A stretch of DNA of 49,729 bases from Eubacterium sp. (GTDB taxonomy: Bacteria > Bacillota > Clostridia > Lachnospirales > Lachnospiraceae): NCBI GenBank assembly GCA_017514785.1, contig JAFWIO010000073.1, positions 1 to 49,729 on the forward strand, given 5' to 3'. Positions 16,853 through 25,242 of the stretch are shown one piece after another (within the stretch, counting starts at the first letter, position 1; every line of letters starts with the position of its first letter). The notes beneath the pieces were generated by a model. It did no database searches, was not told the origin of the DNA, and was given only the letters and a program-made list of their open reading frames with translations. The position numbers were made by a program, and so were the translations under genes.

Positions 16853-16871
16853 TATTTTCACTGTTTAAACA

Positions 16872-16932
16872 GGCAATAAAAAACCATAGGGATTCACTTA
16901 AAATCGTTCATTCCCTATGGTTTTTTATTGCC
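16872..16932. terminator. Bidirectional terminator after rpsR, conserved-loop type
   Basis: A perfect 21-bp stem (16872-16892 with 16912-16932) with an A run on the left arm and T run on the right, so it works in both directions. The loop contains CACTTAAAATCGTT, shared with the terminators at 19136-19183 and 23820-23877. Confidence 0.93.
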
Positions 16933-16946
16933 CTTTTATTCCATAA

Positions 16947-17066
16947 AAATATTCAACTGTGTATAGCACAGTGCGATGTTTTTGCGGAGTAATGTGTATG
17001 GCACAGTGCGATGTTTTTGCGGAGTAATCTGTGTATGGCAGAGTGTAATGTTTCGAGCAGAGTATA
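16947..17066 (-). repeat. Three tandem inverted degenerate copies of the rpsR 3' end
   Basis: Three units of about 35-37 bp (16959-16993, 16994-17030, 17031-17066) begin GTGTATRGCA. Read on the minus strand, each resembles rpsR codons about 74-86 (CGCAAGAAACATTGCACTTT followed by TGCCATACACAG). The first copy continues into the reverse complement of the rpsR stop-codon region (TTCAACTGTGTAT). Copies 1 and 2 are nearly identical; copy 3 is more diverged. No open frame is kept across them. Confidence 0.75.
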
Positions 17067-17079
17067 GAGTATGTTTTTA

Positions 17080-17109
17080 TTGATATTTAGAAGAGTGATA
17101 ATGTATAAT
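17080..17109 (+). promoter_or_regulatory. Promoter of the large membrane protein gene
   Basis: TTGATA (17080-17085) and TATAAT (17104-17109), 18-base spacing, about 30 bases upstream of the start codon. Confidence 0.65.
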
Positions 17110-17138
17110 TATTAGGAATTATTTTGAGGGAGCGAAAT

Positions 17139-19073
17139 ATGAACACTAGAAAAGAATGGAAAAAAGCTGGAAAGAAATCGTTGAAGGCACATTACTGGAT
17201 TTTTATTACAGTATGTTTGTTGGCTGCGATTATTGGTACTGAGTATGAGGTATCGCTAGAGTTTTTCTCTGCAGATAAAGATAATATTAGAGTTGTTAAA
17301 CAGGCAGAAGATGGCAAGAAGGTTGTAGATAAAGTAAGAGAAGAAGGATCTGCAGCACTTCCTTCCACATTAGATGACAGGTTTTCTGAAAACATTATGG
17401 TGGACTTGGCCAAAGGTAATGCGGATAAGGCAGAAAAGAAGACTGTTGAAAATGAGAAGAAAGAGAAAAAGAAAAAGGATACTATAGGTGGTGTGATTAG
17501 CCTAAACCATCAAAGAGGTGTGCTTGCAAACATTGTAAATAAAGTATCATCAGGAGCTGTTATTGTAACAATCTATTCAGCTATTCTTTCTATAGTAAAA
17601 GATAACAACTGGGCTTCCTTTATATTTGTGTCTTTGGCGGCGCTTATGCTGATTGCCGTGTGGATATTCCTCATTAATGTTTACAGAGTAATAATGAAGA
17701 GAATCTTTATGGAAGGTTCCACTTATGAAAAGGTTCAGTTTAATAGATTCTTGTTCCTATCAAGAGTGGGAAGACATTTTAAAGTTTCAAAGGCCGCTTT
17801 GAAATGGACTGTTTATGAAACACTATGGTCGCTCACTATTGTGGGATATTTCATTAAGCACTATGCGTACTTTATGACTCCATATATTTTGGCGGAGAAT
17901 CCAGACATGACTGGTAGCGAAGCCATTACTCTTTCACGTAAAATGATGTATGGGCACAAGTGGGAGTGCTTCAAACTAGACTTTAGTTTTATCCTCTGGG
18001 ATATGTTGGGCTGGATTACATATGGATTGGCTACACTTTTCTTTGTCGCAGCCTACAGAGAGTCCACATATGTTGAGTACTATAAATATATTAGAAAGTT
18101 GGCGTTCAATAATAAGATTGAAAACGCTGAGATGATGAACGACAAATACCTCTTCGCAAAGGCCGACAAAGAAATTATCAAGCCAGCTTACGCCGATGTT
18201 AGAGAAATAAGACAAGAGGGAACTGAGCTACCAAAGGAGAAGGGAATCAAAGGCTTCTTCGCCAAATGGTTTGGCATCGTTCCTGTCATGAATGAATACG
18301 AGTGGGATTACAGACGAATCCAGACAAACAAAGCGAAAATTAAAAACTTGGAAGATGCTATTGATGGCAAATCATATCCAAGAAGATTGTTTACTTTGCC
18401 GGAGAAGGAAAAAGGAAACAGGGACTCATCAATGCTTTACACGAGAAGGTATTGCTTGATTTCTCTTGTGCTAATGTTCTTCGTTTTCTGCTTCATTGGT
18501 TGGGGCTGGGAAGTAGTCCTACACTTGGTTGAAAAAGGTGAAGTTGTAAACAGAGGTGTGAACTATGGACCGTGGCTTCCAATATACGGAACAGGCGGAA
18601 TAGGAGCGCTACTAGTGCTTACTAGAATCAAAAAATATCCGGTTGCAACATTCTTTGCATCAATCGTATTTTGCGGAGTGATTGAGTACATTACGGGAGC
18701 ATCGCTTTTGGCAAAACACGGAGCAAGATTCTGGAACTACAGCGGATATTTCCTAAACATAAACGGACACGTCTGCGCCGAAGGATTGCTAGTGTTTGGT
18801 GTTGCTTGTATAGCATGTATTTATGTGGTGGCGCCAGTGTTAGATAATAGATTTAGTATGCTATCACTCAAAGTTGGAATTATTGTTTGTGCGGCATTGC
18901 TTACAGTATTTATCGCGGATAATATTTACTCAAGCAAGTATCCAAACTTAGAGGGAATGTCACCTAAATCACGCGAACAATATTTGAAAGATAATCCAGA
19001 TGCATACAAACATCAACTCTGGAACGTTCTAGGAATAAAGAACATGCAGAAGAAGTATAAGATTAAAGGATAA
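17139..19073 (+). CDS. Polytopic membrane protein: DUF975-like region plus CmpB-like (PF06541-type) permease domain
   Basis: A 644-aa protein. The N-terminus (EWKKAGKKSLKAHYWIFITV) resembles DUF975 integral membrane proteins and is followed by a charged extracytoplasmic region, several more helices, and a cytoplasmic linker (about 330-435). The C-terminal part (about 440-600; FIGWGWEVVLHLVEKGEVVNRG, GPWLPIYGTGG, EYITGASL, FWNYSGYFLNINGHVC) matches the 'putative ABC transporter permease' CmpB-like family. No ATPase partner is encoded nearby, so transport is uncertain. ATG 17139 is preceded by GAGGGAGC; an upstream TTG at 17124 is in frame but poor. It is monocistronic, ending in a conserved-loop terminator. 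Confidence 0.7.
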   Translation: MNTRKEWKKAGKKSLKAHYWIFITVCLLAAIIGTEYEVSLEFFSADKDNIRVVKQAEDGKKVVDKVREEGSAALPSTLDDRFSENIMVDLAKGNADKAEKKTVENEKKEKKKKDTIGGVISLNHQRGVLANIVNKVSSGAVIVTIYSAILSIVKDNNWASFIFVSLAALMLIAVWIFLINVYRVIMKRIFMEGSTYEKVQFNRFLFLSRVGRHFKVSKAALKWTVYETLWSLTIVGYFIKHYAYFMTPYILAENPDMTGSEAITLSRKMMYGHKWECFKLDFSFILWDMLGWITYGLATLFFVAAYRESTYVEYYKYIRKLAFNNKIENAEMMNDKYLFAKADKEIIKPAYADVREIRQEGTELPKEKGIKGFFAKWFGIVPVMNEYEWDYRRIQTNKAKIKNLEDAIDGKSYPRRLFTLPEKEKGNRDSSMLYTRRYCLISLVLMFFVFCFIGWGWEVVLHLVEKGEVVNRGVNYGPWLPIYGTGGIGALLVLTRIKKYPVATFFASIVFCGVIEYITGASLLAKHGARFWNYSGYFLNINGHVCAEGLLVFGVACIACIYVVAPVLDNRFSMLSLKVGIIVCAALLTVFIADNIYSSKYPNLEGMSPKSREQYLKDNPDAYKHQLWNVLGIKNMQKKYKIKG

Positions 19074-19135
19074 AGAACATTAAAATTGTTCAACAAAAAT
19101 GATTAAAGAATAATCAATCGCCATTTATAGGCACA

Positions 19136-19183
19136 AAAAAATACAGGGGTCAAACGATTTTAAGTGCGACCCCTGTATTTTTT
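19136..19183. terminator. Bidirectional terminator between convergent genes, conserved-loop type
   Basis: AAAAAATACAGGGGTC (19136-19151) pairs perfectly with 19168-19183. The 16-nt loop (19152-19167) reads GCACTTAAAATCGTTT on the minus strand. It serves both the plus-strand membrane protein gene and the minus-strand ACT gene. Imperfect outer pairing (GCCATTTATAGG with CCTATAAAGGC) extends it. Confidence 0.93.
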
Positions 19184-19205
19184 GCGCCTCCTATAAAGGC
19201 AAGTT

Positions 19206-19637
19206 TTATGCATTTGCTAAATCATCTTGATTGATTAGCGCAATATTGTTCTCCTTAAAGATAGACATTACATTTTCGTTGTCTGTTACTTTTAAGATTA
19301 GTAATGCATCATTACTATCTTTTGCTAGGAAAGCGTAGCAGTACTCAACATTTACATCAGCGTCTGATAAGATTTTAGAAATCTTAGCCATTGAACCTGG
19401 TTCATCAGGAATTTTAACGCCGACTACTTCAGTTAGTTTACAAACCCAATCGTTTTCTTTCAATGTGTTAAGTGTAGCGAATGGATCATCTACAATAATA
19501 CGGATAATTCCGTAGTCGCTGGCATCTGCCACTTCCAAAGCTCTTAAGTTTATATTTTGTTCAGCCAAAAAGTTAGTTAGTTCAAAAAGTCTACCTGGCT
19601 TATTTTCTACAAAAACAGAAATTTGATTAATATACAT
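19206..19637 (-). CDS. Tandem ACT-domain protein
   Basis: A 143-aa protein of two ACT domains (about 1-67 and 70-140), beginning MYINQISVFVENKPGRLFEL; the second starts around VVGVKIPDEPGSMAKISKIL. ACT pairs bind amino acids and regulate enzymes. This stand-alone form commonly sits next to a phenylacetate-CoA ligase-like gene, as here with an 11-base gap, and the two are presumably co-transcribed. The ligand is probably an amino acid (aromatic or branched), by inference from the neighbour. AGGAGGT precedes its ATG on the minus strand. Confidence 0.85.
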   Translation of the reverse strand: MYINQISVFVENKPGRLFELTNFLAEQNINLRALEVADASDYGIIRIIVDDPFATLNTLKENDWVCKLTEVVGVKIPDEPGSMAKISKILSDADVNVEYCYAFLAKDSNDALLILKVTDNENVMSIFKENNIALINQDDLANA

Positions 19638-19648
19638 ATCAAAACCTC

Positions 19649-20944
19649 CTATATCTTTCTCTTATCGATTACACGAACTGCTTTACCTTCAGAACGCTCG
19701 ATTGATTTTGGTGAAACGAGTGAAACCTTAGCGTAAATACCAAGCATACTCTTAAGCGCTGATACGATTCTCTTTTCGATCTTTTCGATAGCGCCCACAG
19801 TATCTGAGAACATCTCAGGTGTCATCTCGACTAGAACTTCTAAAGTATCACTGTTGTTAACTCTATCAACTACTAGCTGGTAGTTAGGAGCAAGTCCCTG
19901 GTTAATCAAAACTTCCTCAATCTGTGATGGGAATACATTTACACCCTTGATGATAAGCATATCATCTGTACGACCTTTTAGTCTCTCGATACGGGCGATT
20001 GTTCTTCCGCATTCACACTTCTCGTGAGTGAGACTTGTTATATCTCTAGTTCTGTAACGAAGTAGTGGCATAGCCTTCTTAGAAATACATGAAAATACTA
20101 ATTCGCCCTCTTCGCCGTCAGGCAAAACTTCGCCAGTGTTTGGATCTATAATTTCTGGGATAAAATGATCTTCGTTTATGTGCAATCCATTTTGACACTC
20201 GCATTCAAAACCTACACCAGGACCACTGATTTCTGTAAGTCCATAAATGTCGTAAGCCTTAATTCCTAAACTCTTTTCGATATCTGCACGCATTTCATCT
20301 GACCATGCTTCCGCGCCAAAGATACCGCTCTTTAAAACTAAATTATCCTTAACACCTTCCTCTGCAATGCTCTCTGCTAGATATGCCGCATATGAAGGAG
20401 TACAGCAAAGAATAGTAGAACCTAAGTCCTGCATAAACTGTAGTTGTCTTGCTGTGTTACCAGATGACATTGGAAGTGTAAGTGATCCAAGTTTGTGAGA
20501 ACCACCATGAAGTCCAGCACCACCAGTAAATAATCCGTAGCCGTAACTTACGTGAACTACATCATCCTTTGTCGCACCCGCAGCCACAAGGGCTCTAGCA
20601 CAACACTCATCCCAAATGTCTACATCGTCTTGTGTGTAGAACATTACGACACGCTTTCCTGTAGTACCAGAAGTAGACTGAATACGCACGCAGTCTGTCT
20701 TTGGCACTGCACAAAGTTTGTCTGGGTAGTTATCTCTTAAAAAATCTTTTGTTAGAAATGGTAGTTTGTGAAGATCCTCAATTCCTTTGATATCATCAGG
20801 TGTCAAACCCATTTCTTCCATTTTGGCTCTGTATGGAGCCATGTTCTCGTAGACGTGTTTAACTGTTTCTACTAGACGTTCATTTTGAAGTTTGGTCAGT
20901 TCGTCTCTAGAAGCAGTTTCCATCTCGCTGAAATATTTGCTCAT
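19649..20944 (-). CDS. Phenylacetate-CoA ligase family enzyme
   Basis: A 431-aa adenylate-forming ligase that joins an aryl acid such as phenylacetate to CoA with ATP. Motifs: the AMP-binding P-loop STSGTTGKR (90-98), YGLTEISGPGVGFEC (adenine-binding region), YRTRD, and the C-terminal GRTDDMLIIKGVNVFPSQIE hinge region. Cysteines in CECQ and CECG may form a structural site. In anaerobes these enzymes are often paired with ACT proteins and with indolepyruvate oxidoreductase for arylacetate formation or use; no oxidoreductase genes occur here. ATG 20944 (after AAGGG) is preferred over the in-frame ATG at 20965, which lacks a ribosome binding site. Confidence 0.9.
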   Translation of the reverse strand: MSKYFSEMETASRDELTKLQNERLVETVKHVYENMAPYRAKMEEMGLTPDDIKGIEDLHKLPFLTKDFLRDNYPDKLCAVPKTDCVRIQSTSGTTGKRVVMFYTQDDVDIWDECCARALVAAGATKDDVVHVSYGYGLFTGGAGLHGGSHKLGSLTLPMSSGNTARQLQFMQDLGSTILCCTPSYAAYLAESIAEEGVKDNLVLKSGIFGAEAWSDEMRADIEKSLGIKAYDIYGLTEISGPGVGFECECQNGLHINEDHFIPEIIDPNTGEVLPDGEEGELVFSCISKKAMPLLRYRTRDITSLTHEKCECGRTIARIERLKGRTDDMLIIKGVNVFPSQIEEVLINQGLAPNYQLVVDRVNNSDTLEVLVEMTPEMFSDTVGAIEKIEKRIVSALKSMLGIYAKVSLVSPKSIERSEGKAVRVIDKRKI

Positions 20945-20975
20945 AATATCCCTTCTTTCTTTCATTTTAAGTAGT

Positions 20976-21004
20976 ATTTTACAATAAAATATGGGGAGTT
21001 ACAA
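20976..21004 (-). promoter_or_regulatory. Promoter of the phenylacetate-CoA ligase/ACT operon
   Basis: On the minus strand TTGTAA (21004-20999) and TAAAAT (20981-20976) are spaced by 17 bases, about 30 bases upstream of the start. Confidence 0.6.
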
Positions 21005-21036
21005 TAAAAAATATTACTACTATATACTTGCAATTA

Positions 21037-21045
21037 TGATATATT
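21037..21045 (+). promoter_or_regulatory. Extended -10 promoter of the GH3 gene
   Basis: TGATATATT (TGnTATATT) lies 24 bases upstream of the ATG. No convincing -35 is seen. Divergent from the ligase promoter. Confidence 0.45.
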
Positions 21046-21069
21046 AGAACTAACTATTTGGAGGACGAT

Positions 21070-23805
21070 ATGGCAAAGAGAAATTTAGACAAATTTATAA
21101 ACAAATCTAGAGAAGCAGCAGCAGAAGGTGCAGTTCTTCTAAGAAATGAGAAAAACACACTTCCTTTGGACAAGAATGAGGTTGTGTCTGTTTTTGGACG
21201 CCCAATGTTTGACTACTACAGAAGTGGTACAGGCTCGGGTGGTGCTGTTACAGTGCCTTATGCAGTAAACTTGCTAGAAGGAATCAGAAATTCAGGCCTA
21301 AAGATAAATGAAGACATAATAAACGACTACGAAGAATGGCTAAAGGACAATCCGTTCAATAACGGTGGTGGCGGCTGGGCTCAAGAGCCTTGGCATCAGC
21401 ATGATATGGAAATAACTGAGGACTACGCCAAAGAACAAGCCAGAAAGACAAAGAAGGCTATCTATGTAATCGGTAGAACTGCCGGCGAAGATAAAGATAA
21501 TTATATTGGAGAGGGCAGTTACCTACTTACAGAAAAAGAGAGCAATAATATTAAAAATATAGCCAAAGCCTTTGACGAAGTCATTGTGCTTTTAAACACT
21601 TCAAACATTATTGATATGAAGTGGGCGATTGATCCTGAAACACAGGATAGTATCACAGCTATTGTTTATGTATGGCAAGGTGGTATGGAAGGTGGAAACG
21701 CCGTAATGGATGTTTTGCTTGGCAAGGTTAACCCAAGTGGCAAACTTTCTGACACTATCACATACGACATTATGGATTACCCATCTACATACAACTTCGG
21801 CAACGATTTTAGAAACTACTACAAAGAAGATATTTATGTTGGTTACAGATATTTTGAAACTTTCGCGCCTCACAAGGTTATGTATGAGTTTGGTTTCGGA
21901 CTTTCATACACAACTTTCGACATCATTACTGAAGAAGTGCAGTACGGCGTGGATGAAACTGTGTTTAAGATTGATGTTACAAACACAGGAAACGTGGCAG
22001 GCAAAGAAGTTGTACAAATTTACTTAGAAGCTCCACAAGGCAAACTTGGAAAATCTAAGAAGGCTTTGGTGGGATTTGCTAAGACTAAAGAGCTTAAACC
22101 TAACAAAACACAGACTCTAGAAATCGTTGTGCCAAAAGAAGTTATGGCATCTTACGATGACAGAGGTTTGACTGGTCATAAATCTTGCTACGTGCTAGAG
22201 GCGGGCAAATATCAATTCCACGTTGGTAACAGCGTGAAGAATTGTAGCGTTGTTTCTATCTTTGAGCAGGAAGAATTAGAAGTGGTAGAAGAGTGCAGCG
22301 AATGCCTCTGCCCAGATGACGAAAACCTAGAAGTGCTAACTACAGGTGATGCAAAGGGAGATATCTACGACGAGAAGTGGATTCCTTCTATGAAGCCTAC
22401 TGTTGATTTGGCACTTAGAATAGAAAACAATCTTCCAAAATCTATGGAGATTACGGGCGACAAAGGAATCAAATTCCAGGATGTTCACAAAGGAAAAGCA
22501 TCTATGGATGATTTCGTGGCGCAGCTAAGTGTAGAAGACATGGCATGCTTGGTACGTGGCGAGGGTATGAGTAGCCCACGTGTTACAGACTCTACAGCAT
22601 CTGCCTTTGGCGGACTTAGCGATTCACTATTTAAGTTTGGTATTCCAGTTGGATGTTGTGCTGACGGACCTAGTGGTCTTCGCATGAAAGACGACACGGT
22701 TCAGCTTCCTATCGGAACTTTGCTTGCATGTACATGGAATACAGAATTGATTAAAGAGTTATACACATTTGAGGGTAAAGAGTTGGTTAACCACAAGGTT
22801 GATACATTGCTTGGCCCTGGTGTTAACATTCATAGAAGTCCACTGAACGGACGTAACTTCGAGTACTATTCAGAGGACCCATTCCTAGCTGGTAAGATGG
22901 CAGTTGCTTGTACTGGTGGTATCAAGGCCGGTGGTTCTTGGGGAACTATCAAGCACTTTGCCCTAAACAGTCAGGAGGCTAGCAGATTTAAGATTGATGC
23001 GGTCGCTTCAGAGCGTGCTATTCGTGAGATATACCTAAAACCTTTCGAGATGGCAGTGAAGGCTGGCACCATCAAGACATTGATGACTGCTTACAACCCT
23101 GTAAACGGTCACTGGTCAGCGTCCAACTATGATCTTTGTACTACAATCCTTCGTGGAGAGTGGGGCTTTGACGGAATGGTTATGACAGACTGGTGGGCTA
23201 GAATGAATGACGTAGTAAAGGGCGGTGAAGAATCTGCTCAGTTTACTCGCGATATGATTCGCTCACAAAACGATGCGTACATGATCGTAAACAACAACGG
23301 TGCTGAGGTGAACTCACACGGTGATAATACAGTTAAATCAGTAGAAGAAGGTAGACTAACTATTGGCGAACTCCAGAGAGCGTCAAAGAACATCTTGAAC
23401 TTCTTAATCAATGCGACAGTTATTGAGAGAGAATTAGTAGATACTGACGTTCCTAAGGATTGTCCAGTAGATCCAGACGCTACACCTAAGTACAAAGAGT
23501 TCACAATCAATGGAAATGATAAGGTAGAATTCGACAGCGAAAAATACGCTACAATGAACGTGACAGAGTCTGGCACATACACACTAATCGTAAACATGTG
23601 CTTCGACAGCCACAACCTATATCAGGCCACATTAAAAATGAACACCGACAAAGGAAATGTACTTACACTACAGACAGCTGGTACAGATGGCTACTGGGTA
23701 ACACAGAAAGTATGTAAGCTAAACCTAGAGAAGGGTGTTTACAATATCGAACTAGAAGATGTTCAGGCTGGTATTAAGGTAGCATGGATGCAGTTTAAAA
23801 AATAA
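21070..23805 (+). CDS. Glycoside hydrolase family 3 beta-glucosidase, permuted domain order
   Basis: A 911-aa enzyme likely to hydrolyse beta-glucosides such as cellobiose. The domain order is reversed relative to most GH3 enzymes: the GH3 C-terminal-type alpha/beta domain comes first (about 1-245, starting SREAAAEGAVLLRNEKNTLP), then an FnIII-like domain (about 285-365, VTNTGNVAGKEVVQIYLEAP), then the catalytic GH3 domain (about 470-800) with DGPSGLRM, GPGVNIHRSPLNGRNFEYYSE and the nucleophile region VMTDWW (Asp707). A short C-terminal beta region follows. This order is known in beta-glucosidases of Butyrivibrio and Ruminococcus. No signal peptide is present, so it is cytoplasmic. GGAGG precedes ATG 21070. 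It is monocistronic. Confidence 0.9.
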   Translation: MAKRNLDKFINKSREAAAEGAVLLRNEKNTLPLDKNEVVSVFGRPMFDYYRSGTGSGGAVTVPYAVNLLEGIRNSGLKINEDIINDYEEWLKDNPFNNGGGGWAQEPWHQHDMEITEDYAKEQARKTKKAIYVIGRTAGEDKDNYIGEGSYLLTEKESNNIKNIAKAFDEVIVLLNTSNIIDMKWAIDPETQDSITAIVYVWQGGMEGGNAVMDVLLGKVNPSGKLSDTITYDIMDYPSTYNFGNDFRNYYKEDIYVGYRYFETFAPHKVMYEFGFGLSYTTFDIITEEVQYGVDETVFKIDVTNTGNVAGKEVVQIYLEAPQGKLGKSKKALVGFAKTKELKPNKTQTLEIVVPKEVMASYDDRGLTGHKSCYVLEAGKYQFHVGNSVKNCSVVSIFEQEELEVVEECSECLCPDDENLEVLTTGDAKGDIYDEKWIPSMKPTVDLALRIENNLPKSMEITGDKGIKFQDVHKGKASMDDFVAQLSVEDMACLVRGEGMSSPRVTDSTASAFGGLSDSLFKFGIPVGCCADGPSGLRMKDDTVQLPIGTLLACTWNTELIKELYTFEGKELVNHKVDTLLGPGVNIHRSPLNGRNFEYYSEDPFLAGKMAVACTGGIKAGGSWGTIKHFALNSQEASRFKIDAVASERAIREIYLKPFEMAVKAGTIKTLMTAYNPVNGHWSASNYDLCTTILRGEWGFDGMVMTDWWARMNDVVKGGEESAQFTRDMIRSQNDAYMIVNNNGAEVNSHGDNTVKSVEEGRLTIGELQRASKNILNFLINATVIERELVDTDVPKDCPVDPDATPKYKEFTINGNDKVEFDSEKYATMNVTESGTYTLIVNMCFDSHNLYQATLKMNTDKGNVLTLQTAGTDGYWVTQKVCKLNLEKGVYNIELEDVQAGIKVAWMQFKK

Positions 23806-23819
23806 ATATAGTTTCGATA

Positions 23820-23877
23820 CAAACAAAAACAGTAGGGGTTGCACTAACAATCGTTTAACCCCTACTGTTTTTGTTTG
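23820..23877. terminator. Bidirectional terminator between GH3 and the HipA-like gene, conserved-loop type
   Basis: A perfect 21-bp stem (23820-23840 with 23857-23877) with A/T-rich outer part. The 16-nt loop GCACTAACAATCGTTT (23841-23856) is the third copy of the conserved loop. Confidence 0.93.
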
Positions 23878-23894
23878 CAGAAATAAATTTACTT

Positions 23895-24638
23895 TTAATA
23901 GCGTTCTATTTGATAAACAAGTAAGTCTCTGAATCTATCAGAGGTTTCTTTTTTTATCCATTTTATTGCTGCTTCTTTATCTAACTCGAAACCTTTTCCA
24001 AAGTATTCAACTAACTTTTTATGACCAAAGCCAAATGGTTTACAAGAAACTCTTTTTATGTTTTCGCTTATAGGGAGATTATCCTTAATACTAAAGTTTC
24101 CTATAAACATAGAGCGACCGTTGTCAAAAATAGGAGCAGTGCGATATGTTCCGTCTTCTTTCATAATCACCCCAAGATTATTAAAGTGTCTATCTTCGTT
24201 TAGGATGATACTGTCAATCGAAAAGTTTTTGCGTAGATAATCAGTCACATCTAGCCCTGTAGTATTCTTCATAAAGTTAACCACGTACTCAACTTTTTTA
24301 GAGAGCGTTTTATATTTGAAAGTTTCTTCAAACATAGGATAACTAGTAACATTGATATGCAAACGATTGAAAGTATAAAAATCTTCAGAGGGTTTTAGAA
24401 ACGTTTGGCTTCTGCATGAATTACGTTTATTAACTTGACCTTTTTCATAAATTACAAAGTCATCCTTGCTAAGAGAAGAAAACTTTAGAATGCCAGAGGC
24501 TAAATACTCTGCCTCATCTTCTCCACCCATTGAATTTATTTTATACCAATAATTATCTTTATAATATTTGATTTGAGTTCCATCACTAGTACCCATTTCC
24601 TCTTGGAGGTATTTTTCAGAAAGATTAATGTTAAACAT
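23895..24638 (-). CDS. HipA/HipT-like Ser/Thr kinase toxin, lacking the N-terminal subdomain
   Basis: A 247-aa kinase of the HipA/CtkA type. Visible: the ATP-binding Lys in WYKIN (Lys33) and acidic helix GGEDEAEYLAS (40-47), the catalytic loop LNEDRHFNNLG (Asp149 within the NxDRHxxN signature) and the metal-binding FDNG (Asp172). HipA toxins usually exceed 400 aa; this one begins directly with the kinase core, as in HipT of three-part HipBST systems. It overlaps the upstream antitoxin-like gene by 8 bases, with a GGAGGTG ribosome binding site inside that gene. HipA-like kinases phosphorylate translation factors and stop growth; the target here is unknown. It terminates toward GH3 at the shared bidirectional terminator. 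Confidence 0.78.
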   Translation of the reverse strand: MFNINLSEKYLQEEMGTSDGTQIKYYKDNYWYKINSMGGEDEAEYLASGILKFSSLSKDDFVIYEKGQVNKRNSCRSQTFLKPSEDFYTFNRLHINVTSYPMFEETFKYKTLSKKVEYVVNFMKNTTGLDVTDYLRKNFSIDSIILNEDRHFNNLGVIMKEDGTYRTAPIFDNGRSMFIGNFSIKDNLPISENIKRVSCKPFGFGHKKLVEYFGKGFELDKEAAIKWIKKETSDRFRDLLVYQIERY

Positions 24639-25215
24639 TAGAACACCTCCTTGTCATTACATCTCGATAGGATAGTTTTTCTCCTTCAAATTGAATCCAA
24701 AGAGAGTCGTTATAACTAACACCATGGGTTTTCTTCACTATTTCTAAAGGATCATAAGATTTTAAACCAAGATTTTTGAGTATTACATCAATATCGTCCC
24801 TATTTCTTTCCCAACATCTAGACTCAAGAACTTCTGAAAGTTGAACAATATTCATTTTGTCAGACCAAAAAATTTGCTTAGCTGGATGTAAAACAAAACG
24901 AGTGATCTCGGCAGTAGTATTAGTAACACTAACTTTGGCAATCAATTCATTTCTCCAATACAAACTGAACTTCAAACCGTCCCATCTTCTAATGGCAGGG
25001 ATATCGCTCTTAACAGACTCTAAACTTAAACTGAGATTGAGAACATCAGTTATTTTAAGCAATGTATCTAACTGAGGTACAGTTTTACCGCTTTCAATTC
25101 TAGCTAGAGTAGACTGAGGAATCTCACATGCATAAGCAAGTGCGCGTTGTGACATATTCTTCTCATGTCGCGCAGTTTTAATTTTTTCAATGATTAAATC
25201 CATCTGTTTATCCAT
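24631..25215 (-). CDS. HipB-like XRE antitoxin/repressor with an added C-terminal domain
   Basis: A 194-aa protein. Residues about 8-60 are an XRE helix-turn-helix (MSQRALAYACEIPQSTLARI). From about 75 to the end a second domain appears (LYWRNELIAKVSV ... LESRCWERNRDDIDVILKNL ... DPLEIVKKTHGVSYNDSLW). Similar segments accompany HipA-like kinases in Clostridia, and its opening strand pattern is reminiscent of the HipA N-terminal subdomain (HipS in HipBST). It may thus be a HipB-HipS fusion; that is an inference. ATG 25215 follows GAGGTG; an ATG at 25227 is in frame but overlaps this site. The promoter overlaps a perfect palindrome, fitting autorepression. Confidence 0.72.
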   Translation of the reverse strand: MDKQMDLIIEKIKTARHEKNMSQRALAYACEIPQSTLARIESGKTVPQLDTLLKITDVLNLSLSLESVKSDIPAIRRWDGLKFSLYWRNELIAKVSVTNTTAEITRFVLHPAKQIFWSDKMNIVQLSEVLESRCWERNRDDIDVILKNLGLKSYDPLEIVKKTHGVSYNDSLWIQFEGEKLSYRDVMTRRCSNV

Positions 25216-25242
25216 AATACACCTCATTTATAAATCTAACTT

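Noticed and set aside
16959..17066. CRISPR-like short tandem array
   Set aside because: Units are directly adjacent, without unique spacers, and derive from the rpsR 3' end; no cas genes are present.
21070..23805. Frameshift or fusion artefact in the GH3 gene
   Set aside because: The reversed domain order is a known GH3 architecture in rumen Firmicutes and the frame is intact.
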